64,000 nt of DNA. It comes from Saccharopolyspora spinosa NRRL 18395 (GTDB lineage: Bacteria > Actinomycetota > Actinomycetes > Mycobacteriales > Pseudonocardiaceae). Made by a program: the position numbers and the translations under genes. Positions 57,728-64,000 of the stretch are shown one piece after another. The stretch is from positions 322,975-386,974 of the forward strand of contig NZ_GL877880.1 in the NCBI RefSeq assembly GCF_000194155.1, given 5' to 3'. How positions within the stretch are numbered: the first letter of the stretch is position 1; the number at the start of each line of letters is the position of its first letter. Under the pieces are notes generated by a model. It saw only the letters and a list, made by a program, of their open reading frames with translations. It did no database searches and was not told where the DNA came from.

Positions 57728-57976
57728 GTGTGCACTGCCGGGTTGGTGGGCATGACCATCGGTGCGCTGGCCATCGGGACCATCGCCGGCAGGCGCAAGG
57801 CGCTGATCTTCGCCGTCGCCAGCTTCTCCGCGTTCACCACGTTCACCACGTTCACCGCGTTGTGCGCGCTCGCGCCTTCGGTCTTCGTGTTCGGGTTGCT
57901 GCGCTTCCTAGCCCGGCTCGGGCTCTGCGGGCGCTTGCCGGTGACGCAGCGGCTTCAGCAGGTCATGCCGCGTTGA
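57728..57976 (+). pseudogene. Fragment of an MFS transporter
   Basis: Translation gives GLVGMTIGALAIGTIAGRRK then ALIFAVASFSAFTTFTTFTA and LCALAPSVFVFGLLRFLARL, i.e. transmembrane helices 2-4 around motif A of an aromatic-acid:H+ symporter-type MFS protein. The gene body is missing on both sides, and three tandem 9-bp units (57832-57858, GTTCACCAC) have expanded TTF in the protein. Decayed. Confidence 0.65.
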
Positions 57977-58508
57977 CCAGCGACGCGCGGACGCTGCGGT
58001 AGGTAATGCCGCGTCGTTCGAGGAGCTCGGCGGCGACTCCCCCGCCGATCAGCAGCGCGAGCAGGAGGTGTTCGGCGCCGATGCGGCGGTCGCCGAGCTC
58101 CACGGCCTCGCGGAGCGTGGCTTCGAGCAGGCGCTTGCCGTTGGTGCTGAACGGGATGTGAGATTTGAAGAAGCGCCGCCGTCGGCGGGGCCGGTCGGCG
58201 AGAGCATCCGCGCCGAGGGATCGCTCGATGTTGGCGACGACGTCGCGCACGTCAATGCCCAGTTCGCGAAGCGATTCCGCATCGGATTCGCTCAGGCCGC
58301 CGAGCCGCCGCGCCTGCTGGTAAGCCGTCGTGACCGCATCGCGCCGCACTTCGTGCGCGGCCAGCAGGCGCCCCGCCGCGGTGGTCGGGTCGTCGACGAG
58401 GGCGAGCAGCAGGTGTTCCTCGGTGATCTCCGGGGCACCGTGCTGCTCTGCCTCGCGCACCGCGCGGACCACCGCCTGCCGGGTGGCCGAGGTGAACTTT
58501 TCGAACAT
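57963..58508 (-). CDS. Clp N-terminal (ClpN) domain protein
   Basis: The 181-residue protein consists of two Clp-N repeats: MFEKFTSATRQAVVRAVREA, APEITEEHLLLALVDDPTTA in the first, and STNGKRLLEATLREAVELGD, RRIGAEHLLLALLIGGGVAA in the second. This is the substrate/adaptor-binding module of ClpC without any AAA+ domains, so it could compete for or modulate Clp adaptors or substrates. The ATG at 58508 lies 2 bases after the stop of an HTH gene, with which it forms an operon; upstream in-frame residues belong to that gene's shadow. Confidence 0.88.
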   Translation of the reverse strand: MFEKFTSATRQAVVRAVREAEQHGAPEITEEHLLLALVDDPTTAAGRLLAAHEVRRDAVTTAYQQARRLGGLSESDAESLRELGIDVRDVVANIERSLGADALADRPRRRRRFFKSHIPFSTNGKRLLEATLREAVELGDRRIGAEHLLLALLIGGGVAAELLERRGITYRSVRASLVNAA

Positions 58509-58510
58509 GA

Positions 58511-58720
58511 TCAGGACCTCCCGTGTTTCTTGTGCACGGCCTGCCGCGACACGCCGAGCTCGGCGGCGATCTCCTGCCACGACCAGCCCTGGTTGCGGGC
58601 GTGGCGGACTTGGACGGATTCCAGTTGTTCGAGCAGCTTCCGCAGCGCCGCCACAGCTCGCAGGCCGATCCGCGGATCGCGGCTGCTCGCTGCGGAGGCG
58701 AGTTCCGTCGCTTCTGCCAT
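58511..58720 (-). CDS. Small helix-turn-helix regulator
   Basis: The 69-residue protein has an N-terminal helical part (LRAVAALRKLLEQLESVQVR) and a C-terminal helix-turn-helix (WSWQEIAAELGVSRQAVHKK). This HTH plus Clp-N gene pair recurs in actinobacteria. Two identical GTCAAC-N4-GTTGAC palindromes overlap its promoter, so autoregulation is likely. The ATG at 58720 is nearly at the predicted transcript start, giving a leaderless or very short leader mRNA. Confidence 0.85.
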   Translation of the reverse strand: MAEATELASAASSRDPRIGLRAVAALRKLLEQLESVQVRHARNQGWSWQEIAAELGVSRQAVHKKHGRS

Positions 58721-58724
58721 GCAG

Positions 58725-58768
58725 TCAACTTATGTTGACAATCGGAGAGATGTCAACCCCGGTTGACG
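58725..58768 (-). promoter_or_regulatory. Promoter with twin operators for the HTH/Clp-N operon
   Basis: GTCAAC-TTAT-GTTGAC (58725-58740) and GTCAAC-CCCG-GTTGAC (58753-58768) are identical 6-4-6 palindromes 28 bp apart. On the minus strand TTGACA (58757-58752), an 18-base spacer and TAAGTT (58733-58728) form a sigma-70-type promoter, so one operator covers the -35 and the other the -10 box. Confidence 0.65.
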
Positions 58769-59263
58769 TCAGGGCTGGACGGCGTCCCGGATCGCGTCGA
58801 TGGTCTGCTGCATGGCAGCCTGCAGCCGCGATCGGCGGAACTCCAAGAAGGTGGCGGCCCGGTCGGCGGGCAGGCTGTCCCTGATCGACAGCAGTCGGCT
58901 GGGCGGCTGCTTCATCTGGAAGCGCTGGGTGAGCGTGCAGCCGTCGCCGTCGGGTTCGACGTCGAAGGACCACACCGCGTTGTCGGGTGTCGCCGAATAG
59001 CTCAGCACCGCCCAGGCGAACCGGCGGCCCGGCTCGGCCGCGATCACCTCGCACTCGGTCGTCCAGAGGTCGTCGCGGAACCGGTTGTGGCCCTTGAAGA
59101 TGGCGCCGATGGTGCCCGGTTCGCCGGATGCCCACTCGCCGCCGATGCACTCTGGGCTCCACTCGCCCATCCGGGTGATGTCGCTGACGACCCGGTACAC
59201 CTCGTCCGGGGCGGCGGCCACGTGCGTCGACGCGTGCAGGTCGTACCTCGTCGGTTCGCTCAT
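58769..59263 (-). CDS. SRPBCC (START/polyketide-cyclase-like) protein
   Basis: The 164-residue protein shows the family pattern: an N-terminal strand LHASTHVAAAPDEVYRVVSD, then ITRMGEWSPECIGGEW, TECEVIAAEPGRRFAWAVLS, WSFDVEPDGDGCTLTQRFQM and the long C-terminal helix. SRPBCC folds bind hydrophobic ligands; function here is unknown. ATG at 59263. Its stop codon abuts the operator region of the HTH/Clp-N operon, so readthrough may occur. Confidence 0.88.
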   Translation of the reverse strand: MSEPTRYDLHASTHVAAAPDEVYRVVSDITRMGEWSPECIGGEWASGEPGTIGAIFKGHNRFRDDLWTTECEVIAAEPGRRFAWAVLSYSATPDNAVWSFDVEPDGDGCTLTQRFQMKQPPSRLLSIRDSLPADRAATFLEFRRSRLQAAMQQTIDAIRDAVQP

Positions 59264-59322
59264 CCCTGCATCGTGGCCATCGATCTGGCGAGATCGGATG
59301 TGATGTGTGACACCCAGAGATG

Positions 59323-59355
59323 TCGGAGGCCGGACCCGACGGGTCCGGCCTCCGA
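59323..59355 (-). terminator. Terminator after the cwsA-like gene
   Basis: A perfect 15-bp stem (59323-59337 / 59341-59355) with a 3-base loop, 13 bases beyond the stop codon on the minus strand. Confidence 0.75.
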
Positions 59356-59368
59356 GAAGTTCACGGGG

Positions 59369-59944
59369 TCAGCGGGATCGTTCCGGCGCGGCGTGCGCCT
59401 GGCCGTCGGGCTGCGCCGGCACGTCGGGGCGGCTCGCGCGGTGACGGGCCTGGGTGTCGCGCCTTGTGAAGCCGTCGTCGGCCTCAGCCACCGGCAGCTC
59501 CTCCGGGCGGCGGGAGAACGCCACCGCCACGGCCGCGCCGAGGGCAGTCAGCGCCAGCAGCACCCACGGCCACTTGCGCCGCGGCTTCGGCTTGCCCGGG
59601 TCGATGCGAGCGGCCAGCTCCTTGCGGGCGGCGGCCGTGTTCTTGGCCAGCTGCTTTCGGGACTTCGCGGTCGTCTTCTCCCACTGCTTACGCGCCTTGC
59701 GGCCGCGCTTGGCGAGCTCCTTGCGCGACATCCCGGTGGCGCGCTGCGCGATGAGCTCCTGCAACTCGTCGGTCGAGTACCCGTGGTTGGCCAGCTCTTG
59801 CTCGGCGAGGGCAGCGGCCTGCTTGGACAGCGCCACGCCGACCTCACCTGCGCGTCTCGCGCCGTGGCGGGCGGACTTGATGCCCGTCCCGACCGCCTTG
59901 CCCACGCTTTCGCCAGCTCGGGCCATCGCCTTCACCTCGTCCAT
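59369..59944 (-). CDS. cwsA: CwsA-like cell-wall/division protein
   Basis: The 191-residue protein has a long basic, Lys/Ala-rich helical cytoplasmic part, one membrane helix near residues 128-146 (WPWVLLALTALGAAVAVAFS) and a short hydrophilic end. Its place on the minus strand between tRNA-Ala and ppiA, and its topology, match mycobacterial CwsA (Rv0008c), which interacts with CrgA and Wag31. Sequence similarity is limited, so the name rests mainly on location and topology. A perfect AGGAGG stands 6 bases ahead of the ATG at 59944. Confidence 0.7.
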   Translation of the reverse strand: MDEVKAMARAGESVGKAVGTGIKSARHGARRAGEVGVALSKQAAALAEQELANHGYSTDELQELIAQRATGMSRKELAKRGRKARKQWEKTTAKSRKQLAKNTAAARKELAARIDPGKPKPRRKWPWVLLALTALGAAVAVAFSRRPEELPVAEADDGFTRRDTQARHRASRPDVPAQPDGQAHAAPERSR

Positions 59945-60084
59945 CGTGTGCCTCCTCGGCCCGGCGTTCGCCGGTCGACTTCGTCGGCCCACACCTGCGG
60001 CGTGGGCACCGCCCAGCAGGCGGCGATCAGCCCCATATTGCACCCAGACTCCGGGTTCGGCCTCTTCGATGGCAGGATGGTCTG

Positions 60085-60633
60085 GTGGCTGAAGACAACG
60101 GATCGCTCGTTGGGACTACGGTGACCGCGACCCTGCACACTTCGCAGGGCGACATCCGGATCAACCTGTTCCCCGACAAGGCGCCCAAGACAGTGGCCAA
60201 TTTCGTGGGCCTCGCCGAAGGAACCAAGGAGTACACCGAGCCCAACGCGAAGGGCGAACGCTCCGGGCCGTTCTACGACGGGGTGATTTTCCACCGCGTC
60301 ATCTCCGGCTTCATGATCCAGACCGGGGACCCGACCGGGACCGGGCGTGGTGGCCCGGGCTACAAGTTCGGCGACGAGTTCCACCCCGAGCTGCAGTTCA
60401 CCAAGCCGTACTTGCTGGCGATGGCGAACGCCGGACCGAACACCAACGGCTCGCAGTTCTTCATCACGGTGGGCGCCACGGACTGGCTGAATTACAAGCA
60501 CTCCATCTTCGGGGAGGTCGCTGACCAGCAGTCCCGCGACGTCATCGACTCGATCGCGAACGCCGCGACCGGTGTGGGGGACCGCCCGGTCAACGACATC
60601 ATCATCGAGAAGGTCTCGATCGAACGCGGCTGA
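60085..60633 (+). CDS. ppiA: Peptidyl-prolyl cis-trans isomerase (cyclophilin)
   Basis: The 182-residue cyclophilin catalyses proline isomerisation. It shows DIRINLFPDKAPKTVANFVG, the catalytic Arg in YDGVIFHRVISGFMIQTGDP, GRGGPGYKFGDEF, and AMANAGPNTNGSQFFITVGA. No signal peptide, so cytosolic. The GTG at 60085 is used. Counterpart of Rv0009, divergent from the cwsA-like gene. Confidence 0.97.
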   Translation: MAEDNGSLVGTTVTATLHTSQGDIRINLFPDKAPKTVANFVGLAEGTKEYTEPNAKGERSGPFYDGVIFHRVISGFMIQTGDPTGTGRGGPGYKFGDEFHPELQFTKPYLLAMANAGPNTNGSQFFITVGATDWLNYKHSIFGEVADQQSRDVIDSIANAATGVGDRPVNDIIIEKVSIERG

Positions 60634-60690
60634 ACCTCGGCCGACCAGGTTCGGTTCCGAGACAGTCCCAAGCGAAGAGCAGGTCCTGAC

Positions 60691-61620
60691 GTGACTGTTC
60701 CGCCCGGATCCCAGCCCGGCGCGGACGGGGCTCCGCCGCAGCTGCCGACCTGTGTCCGGCACCCCGACCGCCCCACCGGGCTGCGCTGCACGCGGTGTGA
60801 GCGGCCGGCGTGTCCGGAGTGCCTGCGCAATGCTGCCGTCGGCCAGCAATGCGTCGACTGCGTCGCGCAGGGACAACGCAGCATGCGGCAACCGGTGACG
60901 GTAGCTGGCGCGCGGCTGGCCAAGAAACCCATCTTGGTCCCCGCGCTGGTGGCGATCAACGTGGTGGCCTTCGCGCTCACCGCGGTGCAGGCCGGCAGCA
61001 TCGGCGGGAACTACACCTCCGCGCTGTTCGACGACTTCGCGCTGTGGCCGGTCGTGGGCGCCGGCGGGCAGTGGTGGCGCCTGATCAGTGCCGGGTTCCT
61101 GCACATCGGCCTGCTGCACCTGGCGATGAACATGATCGCGCTGTGGGTGATCGGCCGGGACCTGGAGCTTCTGCTGGGGCGGCTGCGGTTCGGCGCGGTG
61201 TACCTCCTGTCGCTGCTCGGCGGCAGCACCGCGGTGTTCATGTTCGGCGACCCGGCGCAGATGGTGGCCGGTGCGTCCGGCGCGGTGTACGGCTTGATGG
61301 GCGGCATCGCGATCGCCGCGCTGCGTTTGAAGATCAGCCTGCGGCCCGTTCTGGTGGTGATCGGGCTGAACATCGCGGCCAGCGTGCTGATCCCAGGCCT
61401 CTCGCTGCTGGGGCACCTCGGCGGGCTCGTCGTCGGTGTGCTCGCGACTGGTGCGCTCGTCTATGCGCCACGCGAACGACGGACGCTGGTCCAGGTGGGT
61501 GCGCTGACCGCGCTGCTGGTGGTCCTGATCGCCGTGCTGGTGACCCGTGATCTGCAGTTCGGCAACGTGGTGTGCATCGGGTCCGGAGCGGAAACCCGCT
61601 GCGGCCTGTTGAGGTCCTGA
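60691..61620 (+). CDS. Rhomboid-family intramembrane serine protease
   Basis: The 309-residue protein has an N-terminal zinc-finger-like domain (CVRHPDRPTGLRCTRCERPA, CPECLRN, QQCVDC) followed by six or seven membrane helices of a rhomboid protease. The catalytic Ser is in GASGAVYGLMGG and the catalytic His in LLGHLGGLVVG; the HxxxN motif appears as HLAMNMIALW. It would cleave membrane-anchored substrates within the bilayer. GTG start at 60691. It follows ppiA by 57 bases, likely one operon. Confidence 0.94.
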   Translation: MTVPPGSQPGADGAPPQLPTCVRHPDRPTGLRCTRCERPACPECLRNAAVGQQCVDCVAQGQRSMRQPVTVAGARLAKKPILVPALVAINVVAFALTAVQAGSIGGNYTSALFDDFALWPVVGAGGQWWRLISAGFLHIGLLHLAMNMIALWVIGRDLELLLGRLRFGAVYLLSLLGGSTAVFMFGDPAQMVAGASGAVYGLMGGIAIAALRLKISLRPVLVVIGLNIAASVLIPGLSLLGHLGGLVVGVLATGALVYAPRERRTLVQVGALTALLVVLIAVLVTRDLQFGNVVCIGSGAETRCGLLRS

Positions 61621-61623
61621 CGC

Positions 61624-62031
61624 TCAGCAGCGCAGGGCGCGCAGTTCGTCCGCGACTTCCTGCGGGTCGGCGCCGAGGTCGAGCCTGGTCAGCACGACTA
61701 GCTCCGGCTCGGCATCGAGTTCGAGCGCCTGCACGGTGCGGCCGAACCGGCGGTCGTGCCGGACCCGGATCGTCACCGCAGGCCAGGGCCAGTGCCGAGG
61801 GCCGCGCAAGCCCCGCACCGTGACACCGTCGAGGTCCGCGCGCAGCCGTGGTCGGCAGATGCTGCCGTGCGCGGCGGTGGCGGCCAGCGCCAGCACGAGC
61901 ACGCCGATGAACAGCCGGTCGACGGGGCTCTCCGCGAGCAGCCACCACGCCGCGGCCGCGGCGGCGAGCGCCCATCCGCAGGTGATCAGCCCGACGGGCG
62001 TCGACCACTGCCGAGATCCGCTCTCATCCAC
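61624..62031 (-). CDS. PH-domain membrane protein
   Basis: The 135-residue protein has two membrane helices (residues ~14-30 and ~39-57) and a C-terminal bacterial PH-like domain (LRADLDGVTVRGLRGPRHWP, WPAVTIRVRHDRRFGR, LELDAEPELVVLTRLDLG). It corresponds to Rv0010c, between the rhomboid/ppiA genes and crgA. GTG at 62031; convergent with the rhomboid gene, with 3 bases between stops. Confidence 0.85.
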   Translation of the reverse strand: MDESGSRQWSTPVGLITCGWALAAAAAAWWLLAESPVDRLFIGVLVLALAATAAHGSICRPRLRADLDGVTVRGLRGPRHWPWPAVTIRVRHDRRFGRTVQALELDAEPELVVLTRLDLGADPQEVADELRALRC

Positions 62032-62033
62032 CG

Positions 62034-62077
62034 TTATCCACCTGCTACCGATGAGTTATCCACAGGAGTTATCCCCA
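62034..62077. other. DnaA-box-like triplet upstream of the PH gene
   Basis: TTATCCACC (62034-62042), a perfect TTATCCACA (62056-62064) and TTATCCCCA (62069-62077), all in the same orientation, lie directly upstream of the PH gene start codon. Confidence 0.5.
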
Positions 62078-62140
62078 CTGGGGATTAGTTACACCTGTGT
62101 TGTTCGCTGACCGAACGTCAAAAGGTCGACGAGATGAGTG

Positions 62141-62171
62141 AGGTCCGAAGGATTGACCCCTTCGGACCTCG
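62141..62171 (-). terminator. Hairpin terminator after crgA
   Basis: GAGGTCCGAAGG (62141-62152) pairs perfectly with 62160-62171 around a 7-base loop, 26 bases beyond the crgA stop on the minus strand. Confidence 0.7.
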
Positions 62172-62197
62172 ACCACATTCCGCTTACGTGCTAAGGG

Positions 62198-62464
62198 TCA
62201 GCGCCAGCGCATCGTCATCAGCAGGCCGATGATCATGAACGCGAACCCGACGGCGAAGTTCCATCCGCCCAGGTCGCTCATGAACGGGATCTTGTCGCTG
62301 GCGATGTAGTTGATCACCAGCCAGAGCAGGCCGATCACCATCATCGCCAACATCACGATGACGTAGATCGGGTGCGATGGGCCGACCGCCTTCGCCTTCA
62401 CCGGCGTGCGGCGATCGGTCACCGGGGTGGGGGCGTCCTTCTTGCGGACCTTGGACTTCGGCAT
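62198..62464 (-). CDS. crgA: Cell division protein CrgA
   Basis: The 88-residue protein has a basic N-terminus (PKSKVRKKDAPTPVTDRRTP), and two membrane helices (YVIVMLAMMVIGLLWLVINY and WNFAVGFAFMIIGLLMTMRW), with DKIPFMSDLGGWN between. CrgA coordinates FtsZ and septal proteins in actinobacteria and delays septation in Streptomyces. ATG at 62464 with GAGGA 6 bases ahead; Rv0011c counterpart. The 200 bases upstream (62465-62665) hold only its promoter region. Confidence 0.96.
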   Translation of the reverse strand: MPKSKVRKKDAPTPVTDRRTPVKAKAVGPSHPIYVIVMLAMMVIGLLWLVINYIASDKIPFMSDLGGWNFAVGFAFMIIGLLMTMRWR

Positions 62465-62665
62465 GGTGTCCTCGCCAGGTGGTGCGGCATCGTGCGCCGC
62501 GTGCTCGGGCGGTGGCCGCACCCCGGGCGTCAGCGCGCCGAGGCGCGCGCAACTTCTCGCGGTGCAGCTCGTTTTCCAGCTACCACGTTAACGTAATCAC
62601 AACGTTGATCTACCCCGTGGTCCAGGCCGTAACAAGAGCGGACCCTCACGGCTTCGCCGGAGCTG

Positions 62666-63036
62666 GTGGTGGTCCTGCCACCGGACCGCCGGCCAGGTCG
62701 GCTGCGCACGTTGCTGCACGTGCTGGGCGAGCTGTTGATCACTGCGGAGCTCGTGCTGCTGTTCGTTTTCTACTCGGTGTGGGTCACCGACTGGTTCACC
62801 ACGCGAAATCAGGCCGAGGCCAGCGACCAACTGCAAGTCCAGTGGCAGCACCGCCGCCGGTCGAGGCACCGCCCGCGCCGGAAGCCGGGGGCGGATTCGC
62901 GCCCGCTGCACATCCCGGCGTTGGGGCTGGCCTTCCGGTTCGCCGAGTTGTGGAGGGCACCGACCCGAAGACGCTGGCCGCCGGGTTCTCGCTGGTGAAG
63001 CCGATGCTGCCGTTCAACGACGTCACCACCAGGTGA
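62666..63036 (+). pseudogene. Broken class E sortase gene
   Basis: One frame gives RTLLHVLGELLITAELVLLF and VFYSVWVTDWFTTRNQAEAS, the N-terminal membrane anchor of class E sortases. A second frame gives the Pro/Ala linker VAAPPPVEAPPAPEAGGGFA, the first frame resumes with RPLHIPALGLAFRFAE, and the second with RVVEGTDPKTLAAGF. After that the sortase sequence stops; the catalytic His, Cys and Arg are absent. At least three frame changes and a truncation show a dead gene. Sortases of this class normally sit beside crgA and pabA. Confidence 0.7.
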
Positions 63037-63049
63037 AAAACTCCATCCC

Positions 63050-63142
63050 TTTTGAAGCGCCGAAGGCGCTTGGACCACGCTCGAAGCCCGCACCCCGCGG
63101 GTTCTCAAGCGGCGTCTGAGGTTCCGCTACCTGCAACGAGCC
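63050..63142 (+). repeat. Dispersed intergenic repeat, copy E (internally deleted)
   Basis: Contains TTTTGAAGCGCCGAAGGCGC, AAGCCCGCACCCCGCGGGTT, then jumps directly to GCGTCTGAGGTTCCGCTACC. The central part present in copies B-D is missing. It begins 14 bases after the truncated sortase fragment. Confidence 0.65.
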
Positions 63143-63178
63143 TGGAAACACGTTTTGCGCTCCGCGTAGTCTGGCGGG

Positions 63179-63820
63179 GTGCGCGTACTCGTCGTCGACA
63201 ACTACGACAGCTTCGTCTACAACCTCGTGCAGTACCTCGCTCAGCTGGGCGCGGACTGCGTCGTGCGCCGCAACGACGTCGTCACCGACGACGACGTTGC
63301 CGCCGCCGACGGTGTTCTGCTCAGCCCCGGTCCCGGTACGCCGGACCGCGCGGGCCGCACGATGGAGTTGATCGAGCGCTGCGCCGCGGAGCGCAGGCCG
63401 GTGTTCGGCGTGTGCCTCGGGCACCAGGCCGTCGGTGCGGTGTGGGGCGGGATCGTCGAGCGGGCGCCGGAGCTGCTGCACGGCAAGGTCAGCGAGATCC
63501 ACCACTCCGGGACCGGGGTGTTCGCCGGACTGCCAGCGCCGTTCATCGCGACGCGCTACCACTCGTTGATCGTCCGCGCGGACACCATCCCGGACGACTT
63601 CGAGATCACCGCGCGGACCGCGTCCGGCATCGTGATGGGCATGCGGCACCGGGAGCTGCCGGTGGAGAGCGTCCAGTTCCACCCCGAGTCGGTGCTCACC
63701 GACGGCGGCCACCGGATGCTGGCGAACTGGATGGCCTCGGCCGGTTACCCGGTGGACGAGCACCTGGTCGCCGAGCTCGAACTCGGCATGCGCAAGGTCG
63801 CCGCCGCCGCAAAGCGCTGA
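63179..63820 (+). CDS. pabA: Aminodeoxychorismate/anthranilate synthase, glutamine amidotransferase subunit
   Basis: The 213-residue class I glutamine amidotransferase supplies ammonia for folate (PabA) or tryptophan (TrpG) synthesis. It starts VLVVDNYDSFVYNLVQYLAQ, has LLSPGPGTPDRAGRTMELIE, the nucleophile Cys in FGVCLGHQAVG and the catalytic His/Glu in VQFHPESVLT. This origin-linked copy corresponds to mycobacterial trpG/Rv0013. The partner synthase gene is not in the window. GTG at 63179. Confidence 0.93.
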   Translation: MRVLVVDNYDSFVYNLVQYLAQLGADCVVRRNDVVTDDDVAAADGVLLSPGPGTPDRAGRTMELIERCAAERRPVFGVCLGHQAVGAVWGGIVERAPELLHGKVSEIHHSGTGVFAGLPAPFIATRYHSLIVRADTIPDDFEITARTASGIVMGMRHRELPVESVQFHPESVLTDGGHRMLANWMASAGYPVDEHLVAELELGMRKVAAAAKR

Positions 63821-63834
63821 GCCGGAACGGTTGA

Positions 63835-63873
63835 AGGGCACCTCTGACCGGCCAAATCGGTCAGAGGTGCCCT
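63835..63873 (+). terminator. Hairpin terminator after pabA
   Basis: A perfect 16-bp stem (63835-63850 / 63858-63873) with a 7-base loop, 14 bases past the stop codon. Confidence 0.75.
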
Positions 63874-63899
63874 CCTTCAGGCATAACTAGATGCGGTGA

Positions 63900-63952
63900 T
63901 GTGTGCGGGGCACCCGCGACCCGGTTGTTCGGTCACGGGTGCCCCGCACACA
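63900..63952 (-). terminator. Hairpin terminator for the gene entering from the right
   Basis: A perfect 17-bp stem (63900-63916 / 63936-63952) with a 19-base loop, close to a possible minus-strand stop codon at 63960-63962. Confidence 0.65.
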
Positions 63953-63959
63953 GAACAGG

Positions 63960-64000
63960 TCAGCGGAACGGCGGGAAGAGGGAGCCATTTGAGGGTGGAC
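63960..64000 (-). CDS. Possible C-terminus of a minus-strand gene (window edge)
   Basis: One minus-strand frame reads PPSNGSLFPPFR and stops at 63962-63960, just before the terminator. In related genomes the PASTA kinase gene pknB ends here, but 13 residues are too few to prove it. Confidence 0.3.
   Translation of the reverse strand, partial: PPSNGSLFPPFR

Noticed and set aside
1..64000. CRISPR arrays or rRNA genes
   Set aside because: No regularly spaced short repeats with unique spacers and no 16S/23S/5S-like sequence were seen.

Overview
The window is a GC-rich actinobacterial chromosome segment that contains the replication origin. GTG starts and intrinsic hairpin terminators are common, and the strongly conserved order rsmG-parA-parB / jag-yidC-yidD-rnpA-rpmH / dnaA-oriC-dnaN-gnd-recF-DUF721-gyrB-gyrA-DUF3566-tRNA-Ile-tRNA-Ala-cwsA-ppiA-rhomboid-PH-crgA-pabA identifies an actinomycete. 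The gene content (gnd inside the dnaA region, a Ddl-like ATP-grasp gene and an aminotransferase beside parAB, a DLW-39 peptide) best fits a Pseudonocardiaceae member such as Saccharopolyspora. The genus is an inference; no ribosomal RNA gene is present to confirm it.

Layout. 1-7.6 kb is an accessory, partly decayed stretch: an IS110 tail, a TetR regulator, a remnant of an AfsR/SARP-type regulator, a secreted protein, a PEP mutase/isocitrate lyase family enzyme, a 156-bp IS630-type MITE touching the ribosome binding site of a lipoprotein gene, an acyl-CoA oxidase, and the C-terminal stump of a divergent TetR gene. 7.6-10.7 kb carries leuS with a short leader peptide (three adjacent Leu codons) and an intrinsic terminator in its 5' leader, which looks like transcription attenuation. 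10.9-13.9 kb is a two-gene island: an Abi-type HEPN protein translationally coupled to a methyltransferase/specificity fusion with no restriction subunit. 13.9-34.2 kb holds envelope and redox genes in the order known from mycobacteria (yqgE, cca, nudix, DUF6049, murJ, pseudokinase, sigM, anti-sigma, trxB, trxA, cwlM), then a GNAT gene, an aminotransferase and a Ddl-like gene.

34.2-43.9 kb is the segregation and replication core: parB, parA, rsmG with five perfect and one near-perfect parS, an IS30 fragment, jag, yidC, yidD, rnpA, rpmH, dnaA, and a 1.3-kb oriC with more than a dozen DnaA-box-like 9-mers and an A/T-rich inverted repeat. dnaN, gnd and recF follow, with a complete ISL3-family element (1408 bp, 8-bp target duplication) inserted into a 28-bp perfect palindrome between gnd and recF. 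gyrB and gyrA come next.

54.6-64 kb holds DUF3566, the two tRNA genes, a 47-bp duplication of the tRNA-Ala 3' end bounding a tiny integrase-less element with a roughly 200-bp imperfect inverted repeat, a gene-poor skewed stretch, an HTH/Clp-N operon with twin identical operators, and the cwsA-ppiA-rhomboid-PH-crgA-pabA block, including a broken class E sortase gene.

A dispersed intergenic repeat of up to about 170 bp occurs at least five times (16.7, 31.3, 33.0, 37.2, 63.1 kb). The most novel-looking items are the HEPN/methyltransferase pair, the leuS leader, the palindrome pair broken by ISL3, the mini-element at tRNA-Ala and the dispersed repeat family.
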